A stretch of 64,000 nt of DNA from an uncultured Flavobacteriaceae bacterium. GTDB taxonomy: Bacteria; Bacteroidota; Bacteroidia; Flavobacteriales; Flavobacteriaceae. Shown piece by piece: positions 1-10,261 of this stretch. The notes beneath the pieces are model-generated. The model was not told the origin of the DNA. It was given only the letters and a program-made list of their open reading frames with translations, and ran no database searches. The stretch is taken from contig CALJVK010000013.1 of the NCBI GenBank assembly GCA_937773465.1, positions 1 through 64,000 on the forward strand. Direction: 5' to 3'. The first letter of the stretch is position 1. Every line of letters starts with the position of its first letter. A program made the translations under genes and the position numbers.

Positions 1-538
1 AAGCTGATGATTCGATCTTTGAACTAACAAAAGCTAGATTGCCTTGGCTGTTTTTAGGTTTAGTTGGAGGACTTGGAAGTGTCTTTATTTTAGAAGGGTT
101 TGAAGAAGTAATGAATCACCCTACCTACAAAACTTTATTTTTCTTCACTCCTCTTATTGCTGCAATGGCGGGAAATGTTGGAGTACAATCGTCTGCTATT
201 ATAGTTCAGGGTTTAGCAAATGATGTTGTAAAAGGAAGTCTGTTAGTAGACTTTTAAAAGAGCTTGGTCTAAGTTTAATTAATGGTGTCATTTTAGGATT
301 CTTAACAATTTTATTTGGATTAGCAACTAATCTGCCAATAGAACTAAGTATAACCATTTCACTTTCGATGCTTTGTGTTATAGTGGTCGCTGCTTTAATC
401 GGCACATCAATCCCTATACTTCTTGACAAGAAAGGTATAGATCCTGCAATAGCAACTGGACCTTTTATCACTACAAGTAATGATATTTTTGGAATATTTC
501 TGTTTTTCTATATTGCAAAAATTATATTAGGATTCTAA
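1..538 (+). CDS. mgtE: MgtE-type magnesium transporter, C-terminal part (partial, frameshifted)
   Basis: This is the membrane domain of an MgtE-family divalent cation channel; the 5' part lies outside the window. The frame from base 3 gives ...TKARLPWLFLGLVGG..., then FFFTPLIAAMAGNVGVQSSA, the conserved pore-region sequence of the family. That frame stops at 257, but the next frame continues the same protein from about 244 (RLLKELGLSLINGVILGF..., ending in ITTSNDIFGIFLFFYIAKI) to a TAA at 536-538. Both parts match the family, so I read one gene with a single-base frameshift near 244, more likely a sequence error than a dead gene. The start of the next gene follows two bases later. Family call is firm; the transported ion (Mg2+) is inferred from the family. 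Confidence 0.85.
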
Positions 539-540
539 AA

Positions 541-1479
541 ATGAAAATACTTCATTTAGATACTACTCATCCTTTTCTTGGAAAAGAATTAGAAAAAATT
601 GGTTTTACAAACCATTATGATTTCGATACTTTAAAATCAGACTTGAAATTTCTAGTTATTTTGGAATTATAATAAGAAGTAGAATTTCAATTGATAGGGA
701 TTTTATTGAAAGAGGCGAAAACTTAAAATTTATTGCTAGAATAGGTTCTGGAACTGAAAATATTGATGTTGATTATGCTGAAAAAAAAGGAATAAAAATA
801 ATTTCAACTCCAGAGGGAAATTCTAATGCTGTTGGAGAACATGCCCTAGGAATGCTTTTATCTCTTTTAAACAATATTAATTCCAGCAGTAAAGAAGTTC
901 AAAATGGAATTTGGAAAAGAGAATCTAACAGAGGATTTGAGTTGAAAAACAAAACAATAGGACTAATTGGATATGGAAATACTGGAAAAAGTTTTGCTAA
1001 AAAATTAATAGGATTAAATGTAAATATATTTTTTACGATATTAAAAGTATTAAAAAAGATAAGTATGCACGCCTGTTTCCTTGAAGTATCTAAAAGACAA
1101 TTCTGATGTTATTAGTCTACATGTATCAATGACAAAGGAGTCCAATGGACTAATTGATAAGGATTTTATTGAATCTTGTAAAAAACCGATTTTGGTTAAT
1201 AAATACCTCAAGAGGTAATTGCGTAATAATTGAATGACCTAATAAAAGGATTGAAAAGTGAAAAAGTTTTAGGTGCAGCTTTGGATGTAATAGCATTTGA
1301 AAAAAAATCATTTGAAAAACTTTCTGAGTCAATGAAAATGACCAATCCAGTTTGGATGATTTAAATAGTTCAAGAAACGTGATTATTAACTCCCCACGTT
1401 GCTGGATGGACTCATGAAAGTAAAATAGGACTTAGTAAAAATTGCATTAAAAAAAATAAAAAAACTTTTTAGAAAATGA
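541..1479 (+). CDS. D-2-hydroxyacid dehydrogenase, SerA-like (multiple frameshifts)
   Basis: NAD-dependent D-isomer-specific 2-hydroxyacid dehydrogenase, closest in look to phosphoglycerate dehydrogenase. Pieces in order: an N-terminal MKILHLDTTHPFLGKEL, the lid region RIGSGTENIDVDYAEKKG, the nucleotide-binding IGLIGYGNTGKSFAKKL (GxGxxG), KVLGAALDV, and the catalytic-histidine segment TPHVAGWTHESKIG near the end. To read them as one protein of about 310 residues the frame must change at about 648, 1030, 1080, 1200, 1230, 1360-1385 and 1430, mostly at short homopolymers. Its stop (TGA, 1477-1479) overlaps the next start as ATGA. If it acts as SerA it would feed serine synthesis, but the substrate is not visible. 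The error density is too high for normal decay with such good local conservation. Confidence 0.75.
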
Positions 1480-1891
1480 AAAATATTTTAATACTATGTA
1501 CTGGAAACTCATGCAGAAGTCAAATTGCCCACGGCTATTTTAATAAATTTTCTAATAATAAAGCTAAATTTACAGTGCTGGAATAGAAACTCACGGATTG
1601 AATGAAAATGCTGTGCAGACAATGCATAGAGATGGTATTGATATCACTACTCACACTTCTAATAATGTAAATGAATACTTGGATATTAACTTTGATTACA
1701 TCATTACTGTTTGTGATCATGCCAACGAAAGCTGTCCAAATATTCCATCTAAAAACGCCTTAAGAATTCATAAAAACTTCTTAGATCCTTCAAAAATTGA
1801 AAATTCAATTAACCCACAAAATGATTTTGATAATTGCAGAGACGAAATTAAAAATTTCACTTTAGATTTCTATAGAAATTATATTAATTAA
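1476..1891 (+). CDS. Low-molecular-weight phosphatase / arsenate reductase (thioredoxin type), frameshifted
   Basis: Starts ATG 1476 with MKNILILCTGNSCRSQIAHG, which carries the P-loop C-x5-R-S of low-molecular-weight tyrosine phosphatases and ArsC arsenate reductases. The frame breaks at the TTT run at 1569-1571; adding one T restores KFYSAGIETHGLNENAVQTM, and the rest runs cleanly to 1891. The segment ITVCDHANESCP contains the extra cysteine typical of the thioredoxin-coupled ArsC branch, so arsenate reduction or dephosphorylation of a small substrate are both possible. It overlaps the upstream dehydrogenase by four bases and the convergent lysC by four bases. No ars regulator or efflux gene is near. 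The single homopolymer deletion looks like a sequence error. Confidence 0.8.
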
Positions 1892-3141
1892 GAAACCACC
1901 AACTGTAATGTTTCGTTAGTTCTTTGTTCTAACAAAAGCTTATTATTTTTTAAAATTTCATTAGAAGAGTGTTCATTAAAATGTCTAATAGTGAATAAAC
2001 TAACATTTTCTGTGCATTCAACTTTAAAGGTAGCTTTCAAAATAGAAAGCAATTCCTTTAATCTAGAATATTTATCATAAACACAAACAGAGAAACTAAT
2101 TGCAGAATTTTGAATCAAGTCTACCTTCATTTTATTTTCATGAAGAATTTGAAAAATATCTCTAATATTATCCTCTACAATAAAAGAGAAGTCTAAAGAT
2201 GAGAGTTTTAATAAACTTAAATTTCTTTGTACAATAAAACAGGGAATTAATGGGTCTATTTTAGTTCCTCTTGAAATAGCAGTTCCTTTTCCAGATGGAT
2301 TTAAAAATGATTTGACATATAATGGAATTTCTTTTTTCTGTAAGAGGCTGTAAGGTTTTTGGATGAATAACAGAAGCTCCATAAAAAGCAAGTTCAATAG
2401 CCTCAGTATAAGAAATTTTATTCAATAATTGAGGTTTTTAAAAACTCTAGGATCGGCATTTAAAACACCCGGAACATCTTTCCAAATTGTAACAGATTCT
2501 GCATTAAGACAATAAGCAAAAATTGCCGCTGTATAATCTGAACCTTCCCTACCAAGAGTTGTACTAAAATTATTAGCATCACTAGCTATAAAACCCTGAG
2601 TAATGTTTAATAGTTTAGTATTAATATTATTATAAATTGAAGTCTTAGTAAACTCCCAATTAAGATTTGCATCTCGATATTTTGAATCAGTTTTTATTAA
2701 TATTCTAGCGTCAACCCAATTACAAGGAATACTTGAATAATTCAAATAGGAATTTATGATTTTAGTTGATAACAATTTCTCCAAAACTTACAACCTGATC
2801 GTATACAAAAGAATAATCAGGCGATTTATTTCTTTTTAAGAATATTCTTAGATTTTCGAAAATCTCATTAACCTCAGAAAATATTTGATGATTATCCTCT
2901 TTAAATAAATCGTGTAATATTTTGTTGTGAAAATTAAAAACCTCATTAATGGAGTATTGTAAATCTTCCTTGTTATCAAAATAATTCTTGACTACAAGCT
3001 CCAATGAGTTTGTTGTTTTACCCATTGCAGAAACAACTATAAGAGTCTGATGATGACCAAGATGATTCAATATAGTAACTAAGATTCTTAACAGCCTTCA
3101 GCGTCCTTTACAGATGCACCACCAAATTTATATATTTTCAT
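1888..3141 (-). CDS. lysC: Aspartate kinase (frameshifted)
   Basis: Phosphorylates aspartate, the first step toward lysine, threonine, methionine and diaminopimelate. The start is ATG at 3141 with MKIYKFGGASVKDAEG, the kinase signature. The frame breaks near 3085, resumes as NHLGHHQTLIVVSAMGKTTN, breaks again near 2770 and near 2420, and ends with the paired ACT-type region (SLDFSFIVEDNIRDIF, SFSVCVYDKYSRLKEL) at 1888. Visible motifs include GREGSDYTAAIFAYCLNAE and VWKDVPGVLNADPRV-like sequence (IWKDVPGVLNADPRVF). Total length of about 418 residues fits a monofunctional lysine-type kinase with C-terminal ACT domains. The gene is essential or nearly so in free-living bacteria, so at least three frameshifts point to sequence errors. 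It overlaps the upstream GNAT gene end by 14 bases, suggesting co-translation. Confidence 0.88.
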
Positions 3142-3617
3142 TTTTACTAATAAAATTATTAATTGCTATTTCATTCATTTGCGCTATTTGCCATTCATTA
3201 GATACTTATGCTCCATTTTTTTTATAGAAATTAATAGCATCAATATTCCAGTCTAAAACTGCCCATTCAATTCTTCTTACATTTTTTAAATGAGAGAATT
3301 TTATAAAATGAGAAAATAACGCAAAACCAATTCCTTTACCGCGCATGTTTTGTGTAACTATCAAATCTTCTAAATGCATCGTAGGTCCCTTCCATGTTGA
3401 ATACCTAGGATAACCCAGACACATTCCTGAAATTTTATTATTAACTAATGCTACAAAACAAGAAAATAATGGCTTTTCTCCAAAACCATCTTTAATTAAA
3501 TCTTCTGATGATATAACAACAGCACTTGGTTCTTTTTCAAAAACAGCTAATTCTTTTATTAAATTCAATGACATCTTTCATGTCATCTTTTTTTGCTTCT
3601 CTTATTTGAACATTCAT
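3128..3617 (-). CDS. GNAT-family N-acetyltransferase (frameshift plus one in-frame stop)
   Basis: Starts ATG 3617 with MNVQIREAKKDDMK; a frameshift near 3567 joins it to LNLIKELAVFEKEPSAVV. The acetyl-CoA binding loop is seen in VTQNMRGKGIGFALFSHF (R/Q-x-x-G-x-G/A) and the C-terminal DAINFYKKNGA is typical of the family, similar to diamine acetyltransferases. An in-frame TAA at 3208-3206 interrupts it, but the same frame continues with the expected tail (VSNEWQIAQMNEIAINNF) to TAA at 3130-3128, overlapping the lysC start. A single AAA to TAA change (or error) explains the stop. Acceptor substrate unknown. The Bacteroidota -7 element lies 9 bases before the start. Confidence 0.75.
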
Positions 3618-3626
3618 AATGAATTT

Positions 3627-3657
3627 CAAAGTTAAACTAATGAATTTAATATTCAAT
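3627..3657 (-). promoter_or_regulatory. Candidate promoter of the GNAT-lysC pair
   Basis: On the minus strand, TAACTTTG at 3634-3627 matches the Bacteroidota -7 consensus TAnnTTTG. ATTG at 3657-3654, three of four bases of the -33 TTTG, sits exactly 19 bases upstream. The -7 element ends nine bases before ATG 3617, so the transcript would have almost no leader. The divergent mfd start at 3660 overlaps the upstream edge of this promoter. Confidence 0.5.
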
Positions 3658-3659
3658 AA

Positions 3660-6600
3660 ATGATAAAAAGTATAACAATTTTAATGATATTTGTGACAAT
3701 GAAAAAAGGAGTTAAACCTCCATATTTTACTCAAGACAATAAGTCTCTGAATCTTCAGAAACTTCAAACTTCTATTGACAAATCTGAAAGCAATATTATT
3801 TTAAAAGGCCTTTACGGATCTTCTAAATCTTTTTTAATAAATAGCTTGTTTTCAAATTCAAATAAAAATATTTATTGGATTTTAGAAAATAAAGAATCTG
3901 CTGGATACCATTTTAATGATCTTGAAGGATTAATAAATGAAAATCAATTGTATTTTTTTCCAAGCAGTTACAACAGAGAAAATGATTTTAAAAAAACTAA
4001 CACTCAAAGTATTTTTTTAAGAACAGAATTAATAAGAAACTTGAGTTCTAATTCTAATAAAAACTTAATAGTCACTTATCCTGAAGCAGTATTTGAAAAA
4101 ATAATTATTAAAAAAGATATAAAAAAAAGGTTTTTAAAAATTAAAATCGAAGATATAATGTCTTTAGAATCCTTTAATGAAAAACTATTTGAGTTAGAAT
4201 TTAATCGAGAAGACTTTGTAGTAGAACCTGGAGATTTTTCTGTTAGAGGTGGAATTGTTGATGTGTTTTCGTACTCGAATAACAAGCCTTACCGAATTGA
4301 GTTTTTTGGAGATGAAATTGAAAGTATAAGAACCTTTGATATTGAAACTCAAATTTCAAATAACACTCTAAAAGCTGTAGAAATTTTAGGGGATCTTGAA
4401 AACAAAGAAATTAATTACAAAAGAGATAATATTTTTAATTTTATTGGAGAAAACTCAATAATTATTACAGAAAATATTGAATTATTAAAAGATTCCTTGT
4501 CAAATTCATTTGAAAAATTAATATCTAATAATAAAGGTAAAATTGAATTAAATAATCTTTTTTACAACGGCGAGTCAATTGAAAAAGATCTAAACAAATT
4601 TAGTGTTATTGAACTTAATAAAATTAGAAGCAAAAATATTCACACTCAATTTAATGTTTCACCACAACCAGCTTTTAATAAAAAATTTAAATTATTAATT
4701 GAGAACATATCACAATTTTTTAAGAAAGAATATTCAGTTAAAATATTTTGTAGTAGTAAAACACAAATAAAAAGATTCAAAGATATATTCGAATTAAACA
4801 ATATTGATTTCGATCCAATTCTAGTTGAAAAGGCAATTTACAAAGGTTTTATTGATCATGATCGAAAAGAAGTTTGCTACAGTGATCACGAAATATTTGA
4901 AAGATATCATAAATTTAAAATTAAGTCAGGTTTTGAAGTTAAAAAGAGAGTTAATTTAAATGAATTAAAACAACTTGAAATTGGAGATTATGTCACGCAT
5001 ATTGACCATGGAGTCGGTGTATTTGGAGGATTAAAAAAAATTGATGTAAACGGTAAAATTCAGGAAGCAATCAAATTAACTTATGGTGAACGCGATACAT
5101 TATATGTTAGTATTCATTTAATTCATAAAATCTGTAAGTATAATGGGAAAGACGGCACTAAGCCAAAAATATATAAACTTGGGTCTGGTGCTTGGAAAAA
5201 GATCAAACTTAAAGCAAAGAAAAGAGTAAAAGAAGTTGCATTTAATTTAATAGAAGCATATGCTAAACGAAAATTAAAAAAAGGGTTCCAATATGGAGTT
5301 GATTCATCAATGCAACATGAGCTAGAAGCTTCATTTATTTACGAAGACACGCCTGATCAAATAACATCGACAATTGATATTAAGAAAGATATGGAAAGTC
5401 TTCAGCCTATGGACAGATTGATTTGTGGAGATGTAGGATTTGGTAAAACTGAAATTGCAATTAGAGCCGCTTTTAAAGCAATTGATAATAATAAACAAGT
5501 TGCTATTTTGGTTCCTACAACTGTTTTAGCTTTTCAACATTTTAAAACTTTTTCAAAACGTTTAAAAGATTTTCCTGTAACTGTTGACTATTTAAATAGA
5601 TTTAGGTCAACTAAGGAAAAAAACTTAATAATTGAAGAGTTAAATGAAGGTAAAATTGATATTATTATCGGTACTCATCAATTAGTAAATAATAAAATTA
5701 ATTTTAAAAATTTAGGATTATTAATTGTAGATGAAGAGCAGAAATTTGGAGTAAGTGTTAAAGAAAAAATAAGATCTTTAAAGGAAAATATTGATGTATT
5801 AACCCTTACTGCAACTCCAATTCCAAGAACACTACAATACAGTTTAATGTCGGCTAGGGATCTTTCGATTATAAATTCACCGCCTCAAAATAGATTTCCA
5901 ATAGAAAGCTCGGTTATCTCCTTTAATGAAGAAATTATAAAAGATGCTATTAATTTCGAAATTAATAGAGGGGGTCAAGTCTTTTTTGTACACAACAGAA
6001 TTGAAAATATTCAAGAAATTCGTGCGCTAATTTCAAGATTAGTCCCTTCTGCAGATATAGCAATTGTACATGGAAGGTTAGAGGGTAAAAAACTAGAAAA
6101 AACAATGCTTGATTTCATTGAGGGTAAATATGACGTTTTAGTTTCAACAACTATAATTGAAAGCGGATTAGATGTCCCTAATGCAAACACAATGTTTATT
6201 AATAACTCTCAAAATTTTGGACTAAGCGATTTACATCAAATGAGAGGAAGAGTTGGAAGAAGTAATAAAAAAGCCTTCTGCTACTTTATAACTGCTCCAT
6301 TACTATCGATGACTAAAGAAGCTAGAAAAAGAATTGAAGCTATAGAGCAGCATACTGAACTTGGTTCTGGATTTCATATAGCAATGAAAGACTTAGAAAT
6401 CAGAGGAGCTGGAGATCTTCTAGGTGCAGAACAAAGTGGATTTATTAATGACATAGGATTTGAAACTTATCAAAAAATTCTAAGAGAAGCAGTTGAAGAA
6501 TTAAAAAACAAGGAGTTTGAAAGTTTGTTTGAAAATGAAGTTGATAATACATTTAAAGTTTCCAATTTTAAAATAGATACCGATTTAGAAATATTATTTC

Positions 6601-7016
6601 CAGATAATTATATAAATAATGTAAAAGTGAGACTAAATCAGTATCAAAAACTATCTACAATATATAGCCTGGAGGAACTAAATAAATTTACTGTTGAGTT
6701 AGAAGATAGATTTGGAAAATTGCCAAATCAATCAATTGATTTAATAAAAACTATAGAATTAAAACTATTAGCAATTAAAAATGGATTTGAAAAGTTAATT
6801 TTAAAAAATGAGAAAATGATATGTCAGTTTATTAGCAGTAAAGATGACAAGTTTTATTCTGCTGGAGAATTTGGAAAGATTCTTCAAACTATCCAAAACA
6901 ATCAGAACTTATGTCAATTAAAAGAAAAAAAATCAATAAGTGGAGAAAGACTTTTACTTGTTTTTCAAAATATTAATTCTATTGAAAAAGCAATTAATTG
7001 TTTAAAGATTTTTTAA
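3660..7016 (+). CDS. mfd: Transcription-repair coupling factor Mfd
   Basis: Large DNA translocase that removes RNA polymerase stalled at lesions and recruits UvrA for strand-specific excision repair. Domains in order: UvrB-like N-terminal region with FVVEPGDFSVRGGIVDVFS, the RNA-polymerase interaction domain (GDYVTHIDHGVGVFGGL, about residues 440-510), then the RecG-like motor with Walker A GDVGFGKTEIAIRAA, the DEEQ box (IVDEEQKFG), TATPIPRTLQYSLMSARDLS, and GRVGRS, followed by the C-terminal TRCF domain. Length of 1118 residues is normal. The upstream ATG 3660 gives a short non-typical leader; ATG 3699 (MKKGVKPPYF) is an alternative start. Uninterrupted, unlike the genes just before it. Its end overlaps the convergent ACT-domain gene by 15 bases. 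Confidence 0.95.
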   Translation: MIKSITILMIFVTMKKGVKPPYFTQDNKSLNLQKLQTSIDKSESNIILKGLYGSSKSFLINSLFSNSNKNIYWILENKESAGYHFNDLEGLINENQLYFFPSSYNRENDFKKTNTQSIFLRTELIRNLSSNSNKNLIVTYPEAVFEKIIIKKDIKKRFLKIKIEDIMSLESFNEKLFELEFNREDFVVEPGDFSVRGGIVDVFSYSNNKPYRIEFFGDEIESIRTFDIETQISNNTLKAVEILGDLENKEINYKRDNIFNFIGENSIIITENIELLKDSLSNSFEKLISNNKGKIELNNLFYNGESIEKDLNKFSVIELNKIRSKNIHTQFNVSPQPAFNKKFKLLIENISQFFKKEYSVKIFCSSKTQIKRFKDIFELNNIDFDPILVEKAIYKGFIDHDRKEVCYSDHEIFERYHKFKIKSGFEVKKRVNLNELKQLEIGDYVTHIDHGVGVFGGLKKIDVNGKIQEAIKLTYGERDTLYVSIHLIHKICKYNGKDGTKPKIYKLGSGAWKKIKLKAKKRVKEVAFNLIEAYAKRKLKKGFQYGVDSSMQHELEASFIYEDTPDQITSTIDIKKDMESLQPMDRLICGDVGFGKTEIAIRAAFKAIDNNKQVAILVPTTVLAFQHFKTFSKRLKDFPVTVDYLNRFRSTKEKNLIIEELNEGKIDIIIGTHQLVNNKINFKNLGLLIVDEEQKFGVSVKEKIRSLKENIDVLTLTATPIPRTLQYSLMSARDLSIINSPPQNRFPIESSVISFNEEIIKDAINFEINRGGQVFFVHNRIENIQEIRALISRLVPSADIAIVHGRLEGKKLEKTMLDFIEGKYDVLVSTTIIESGLDVPNANTMFINNSQNFGLSDLHQMRGRVGRSNKKAFCYFITAPLLSMTKEARKRIEAIEQHTELGSGFHIAMKDLEIRGAGDLLGAEQSGFINDIGFETYQKILREAVEELKNKEFESLFENEVDNTFKVSNFKIDTDLEILFPDNYINNVKVRLNQYQKLSTIYSLEELNKFTVELEDRFGKLPNQSIDLIKTIELKLLAIKNGFEKLILKNEKMICQFISSKDDKFYSAGEFGKILQTIQNNQNLCQLKEKKSISGERLLLVFQNINSIEKAINCLKIF

Positions 7017-7658
7017 ATTCTTTATTACCTTAAATGCTTTATCTACTTGCTCTTCGTTAACTAGGATAGTAAATTCATTTGATGTAGAAATAACTTCATA
7101 TATATTTATTCCCTCCCAAGACAATCTCTGAAAAACAAAGTAATAAACTCCTGGAATTGAAATATTTTCAGCTGGTAATTTTATTGAAATTGAAGATAAA
7201 TTTTCTTGTTTTGAAATACAAACTTCATCTTTTAAGACTTGTTCAACTAAAGGGGATAAATTTCCACTAACAACTATATTACATTCATTTACTCCTCTTG
7301 ATGAAGTATAAAAATCATCATTATTATCAACTTTAGCCAAAAGCTTGGCTTGATTGCTTAATAAAGTGTCTGAAACTTTAAAATTATAATCTACAAGAGA
7401 TGATCTAACAGTAATATCACCAATATCTTTGATTATTTTAACAATTTTGAAAGTAGTTCTAAACTCCAATTCACTAGATAGTCTTTTAAGTGCCATTACA
7501 ATTGCTCCGTATTTAACTTCTTTCCTTAAAGATTCTTCAATTTCAGATTTTATTATTCTAGATAAAGAAGTAAGATTAATTATTCCTTGGGACAAGGCAG
7601 AAATTAAAAATGGTTTGGATTTTATATAATCCTCTACTGCTGAAGAAATTGTTTTCAT
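7002..7658 (-). CDS. ACT-domain protein with N-terminal helical (winged-helix-like) region
   Basis: A 218-residue cytosolic protein without signal or membrane segments. The C-terminal third (ISIPGVYYFVFQRLSWEG, INIYEVISTSNEFTILVNEE) resembles the small-molecule-binding ACT domain of aspartate kinases. The N-terminal half (SQGIINLTSLSRIIKSEIEE, KYGAIVMALKRLSSEL) looks helical and could be a DNA-binding or dimerisation fold. Homologues are, as I recall, common in Flavobacteriia and are often labelled aspartate kinase, but there is no kinase domain here. A role as an amino-acid-sensing regulator is inference. It has its own well-matched promoter with the -7 element eight bases before the ATG, so the mRNA is probably leaderless. 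Confidence 0.7.
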   Translation of the reverse strand: MKTISSAVEDYIKSKPFLISALSQGIINLTSLSRIIKSEIEESLRKEVKYGAIVMALKRLSSELEFRTTFKIVKIIKDIGDITVRSSLVDYNFKVSDTLLSNQAKLLAKVDNNDDFYTSSRGVNECNIVVSGNLSPLVEQVLKDEVCISKQENLSSISIKLPAENISIPGVYYFVFQRLSWEGINIYEVISTSNEFTILVNEEQVDKAFKVIKNLKNL

Positions 7659-7666
7659 ATTTAGTA

Positions 7667-7697
7667 CAAATATACATTGATTTTAAATTGTTACAAA
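7667..7697 (-). promoter_or_regulatory. Bacteroidota-type promoter of the ACT-domain gene
   Basis: Minus strand TTTG at 7697-7694, then exactly 19 bases, then TATATTTG at 7674-7667: a full match to the known TTTG-N19-TAnnTTTG consensus. The predicted start of transcription falls at or within one or two bases of ATG 7658. Confidence 0.75.
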
Positions 7698-7800
7698 TAA
7701 AACATTTAATTATATATATAACATATGTTAAAAAAATAACAGACCAAATTTAGATCGACAGACAAAATATAAATGATTATTTTTACAAAAAATCTATACA

Positions 7801-9480
7801 TTGAATAAAAAGAGATTTACAATAACTGCAGCACTTCCATATGCAAATGGCCCTATTCATATTGGTCACTTAGCAGGCGCATATGTTCCCGCTGATATTT
7901 ACTCTAGATATTTAAAGTTAAATGGGCATGACGTTGTCTTTATATGCGGAAGTGATGAGCATGGGGCAGCAATACCTATAAGAGCTAAAAAAGAAGGGGT
8001 CTCGCCACAAGAAATTATTGATAAATATCATTTTATGATAAAAGATTCTTTTTTAGAATTTGGTATTTCATTTGATAATTACTCAAGAACATCTTCTAAA
8101 ATTCATCACGAGACAGCTTCTGAATTTTTTAAAGAACTTAACCAGAAAAACATATTTATTGAAAAAGAATCTGAGCAACTTTATGATGCAAAAGAAAATC
8201 AATTTTTAGCTGATAGATTTGTGGAAGGCGAATGTCCAAAGTGCGGTTATAAAGAAGCTTATGGAGATCAGTGTGAAAGTTGCGGATCAAGTTTAAATGC
8301 TACTGATCTAATAAATCCAATTTCTAAATTAAGTGGAAATAAGCCTGTGTTTAAAAAAACTACACATTGGTTTCTTCCACTAAATAAATTTGACTCATTT
8401 TTAAAAAAATGGTTCTTAATAGATAATGAAAAAACTTGGAAAACGAATGTTTTTGGGCAAGTTAAATCATGGATTAACGAAGGATTAAAACCAAGAGCAA
8501 TAACAAGAGATTTAGACTGGGGAATTCCAGTCCCAATTAAAGGTGCAGAAAATAAAGTATTGTATGTTTGGTTTGATGCTCCAATAGGATATATCTCAGC
8601 TACAAAAGAATGGGCTAAGTCAAAAAACATTGATTGGGAACCTTACTGGAAAGATTCAAAAACTGAACTTGTTCATTTTATAGGAAAAGATAATATCGTA
8701 TTTCATTGTATAATATTTCCATCTATATTAAAAGCATCTGGAAAATTCATTTTACCAAAAAATGTTCCTGCAAACGAGTTTTTGAATTTAGAGGGTAAAA
8801 AAATATCTACCTCAAAAAATTGGGCAATATGGCTTCATGAATATCTTATTGACTTTCCAAATATGCAAGATACTTTAAGATATACTTTAACATCTAATGC
8901 ACCTGAAAACAAAGACAATGACTTTACTTGGAAAGACTTTCAAGCAAAAAACAATAATGAGCTTGTTGCAATTTTTGGAAACTTCATTAACCGTGTTGTA
9001 GTACTAACACATAAATATTACGAAGGCAATTGTCCAAAACTAAGTTCTTTAAATAAAATTGATGAGAAAGTTCTAAATGAAATCTATAATTATCCTAAAA
9101 AAATTGGTGATTTAATTGAATCATATAAATTCCGAGAAGCTGTTAATACTTTAATAGACTTAGCCAGACTCGGTAATAAATATTTAGCTGACGAAGAGCC
9201 ATGGAAACTTATAAAGACTGAAAATTCAGAAAGAGTAAAAACAATTATGAATATTGCATTGCAACTTTCTGGAGTCTTAAGTATTGTCTCTGAGCCCTTT
9301 TTACCTAATACAGCCTTAAAGCTTAGGAATATGTTAAACCTGCAAAGTAGTGACTGGAATTCTATATCAAAGGAAAATCCAATAATACTTTCTAAAATAA
9401 ATAAAGGAGAATTACTTTTTAGAAAAATTGAAGATGATGAAATTGATTTACAACTTCAAAAACTAAATGAATCAAAATAG
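7801..9480 (+). CDS. metG: Methionine-tRNA ligase (without C-terminal tRNA-binding domain)
   Basis: Charges tRNA-Met with methionine. The class I signature is in [14 protein letters not shown] at the N-terminus and the KMSKS loop appears as KKISTSKN near residue 335. Zinc ligands are in [18 protein letters not shown] (about residues 145-162). The anticodon-binding helical region follows ([18 protein letters not shown]). The start is TTG 7801, the only codon that places the protein beginning correctly before [15 protein letters not shown]. At 559 residues it stops after the anticodon-binding domain, so it lacks the EMAPII-like extension found in many MetG proteins of about 680 residues. The following gene overlaps its end by 14 bases. 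Confidence 0.95.
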   Translation: MNKKRFTITAALPYANGPIHIGHLAGAYVPADIYSRYLKLNGHDVVFICGSDEHGAAIPIRAKKEGVSPQEIIDKYHFMIKDSFLEFGISFDNYSRTSSKIHHETASEFFKELNQKNIFIEKESEQLYDAKENQFLADRFVEGECPKCGYKEAYGDQCESCGSSLNATDLINPISKLSGNKPVFKKTTHWFLPLNKFDSFLKKWFLIDNEKTWKTNVFGQVKSWINEGLKPRAITRDLDWGIPVPIKGAENKVLYVWFDAPIGYISATKEWAKSKNIDWEPYWKDSKTELVHFIGKDNIVFHCIIFPSILKASGKFILPKNVPANEFLNLEGKKISTSKNWAIWLHEYLIDFPNMQDTLRYTLTSNAPENKDNDFTWKDFQAKNNNELVAIFGNFINRVVVLTHKYYEGNCPKLSSLNKIDEKVLNEIYNYPKKIGDLIESYKFREAVNTLIDLARLGNKYLADEEPWKLIKTENSERVKTIMNIALQLSGVLSIVSEPFLPNTALKLRNMLNLQSSDWNSISKENPIILSKINKGELLFRKIEDDEIDLQLQKLNESK

Positions 9481-10261
9481 AATTGGAATTATCGGATGTG
9501 GTTGGCTAGGTCTACCTTTAGCAAAGACCTTGATTTTAAATAATTATAAAGTAAAAGGATCCACTACAACAAAAAATAAACTTGAAATATTAAAAAAGGA
9601 GGGAATCGAACCTTATTTAATTGAAATAACTGAAAATTCTATTTCGGCATCTATAAATTCATTTCTTAACGAATTAGATATACTAATTATTAACATTCCC
9701 CCTAAGATTAGAAAAGAAGGTCTGATAAACTACAGTAAAAAAATTCAAAATATTATTAGTAAAACCAGTCAAATCAAAAATATTCTATTTATTAGTAGCA
9801 CATCAGTCTATGGATCAATGCAAGGAAAAATAAATTCACAAACAATTGCTCATCCGAATAATAAAAACGGAATAGAAATTTTAAAGACAGAAAATCTTAT
9901 AAAAAGTGAAAACAATACAATAATTAGATTTGGAGGGTTAATAAATAAAGACAGAAACCCTCTAAAACATTTAATTCAAAAAGATGAAGTTTTAAATCCA
10001 GAAGCACCCATAAACTATATACACTTAAAGGATTGTATAGGCATTATTAGTAAAGTAATTAAACAAAATAATTGGGGTAAAATCTACTCTGCTGTTGCAC
10101 CGTTTCATCCTACTAAAAAGGAATATTATGATAATCTGTGCGAGATCAATAATATTAAAAAGTTAAAATTCTCGAATAAAAAAACAGTAATAAATAAAGA
10201 AGTAAATGATAATACAATATTATCTGAATTAAAATATGACTTTAAATACCCTACGCTTTAA
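9467..10261 (+). CDS. NAD(P)-binding SDR-type epimerase/dehydratase-like protein
   Basis: 264 residues, beginning with the dinucleotide-binding glycine pattern [18 protein letters not shown]. Downstream features fit an extended/atypical SDR (YeeZ-like): [14 protein letters not shown] contains the Ser and a Tyr of the active-site region, and [13 protein letters not shown] is the typical substrate-domain strand after the core. The usual YxxxK is not clear; the nearest lysines follow in [14 protein letters not shown]. Substrate unknown. Starts inside the 3' end of metG (14-base overlap), so translation is probably coupled. It converges with the small lipoprotein gene, with a four-base overlap. 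Confidence 0.7.
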   Translation: MNQNRIGIIGCGWLGLPLAKTLILNNYKVKGSTTTKNKLEILKKEGIEPYLIEITENSISASINSFLNELDILIINIPPKIRKEGLINYSKKIQNIISKTSQIKNILFISSTSVYGSMQGKINSQTIAHPNNKNGIEILKTENLIKSENNTIIRFGGLINKDRNPLKHLIQKDEVLNPEAPINYIHLKDCIGIISKVIKQNNWGKIYSAVAPFHPTKKEYYDNLCEINNIKKLKFSNKKTVINKEVNDNTILSELKYDFKYPTL

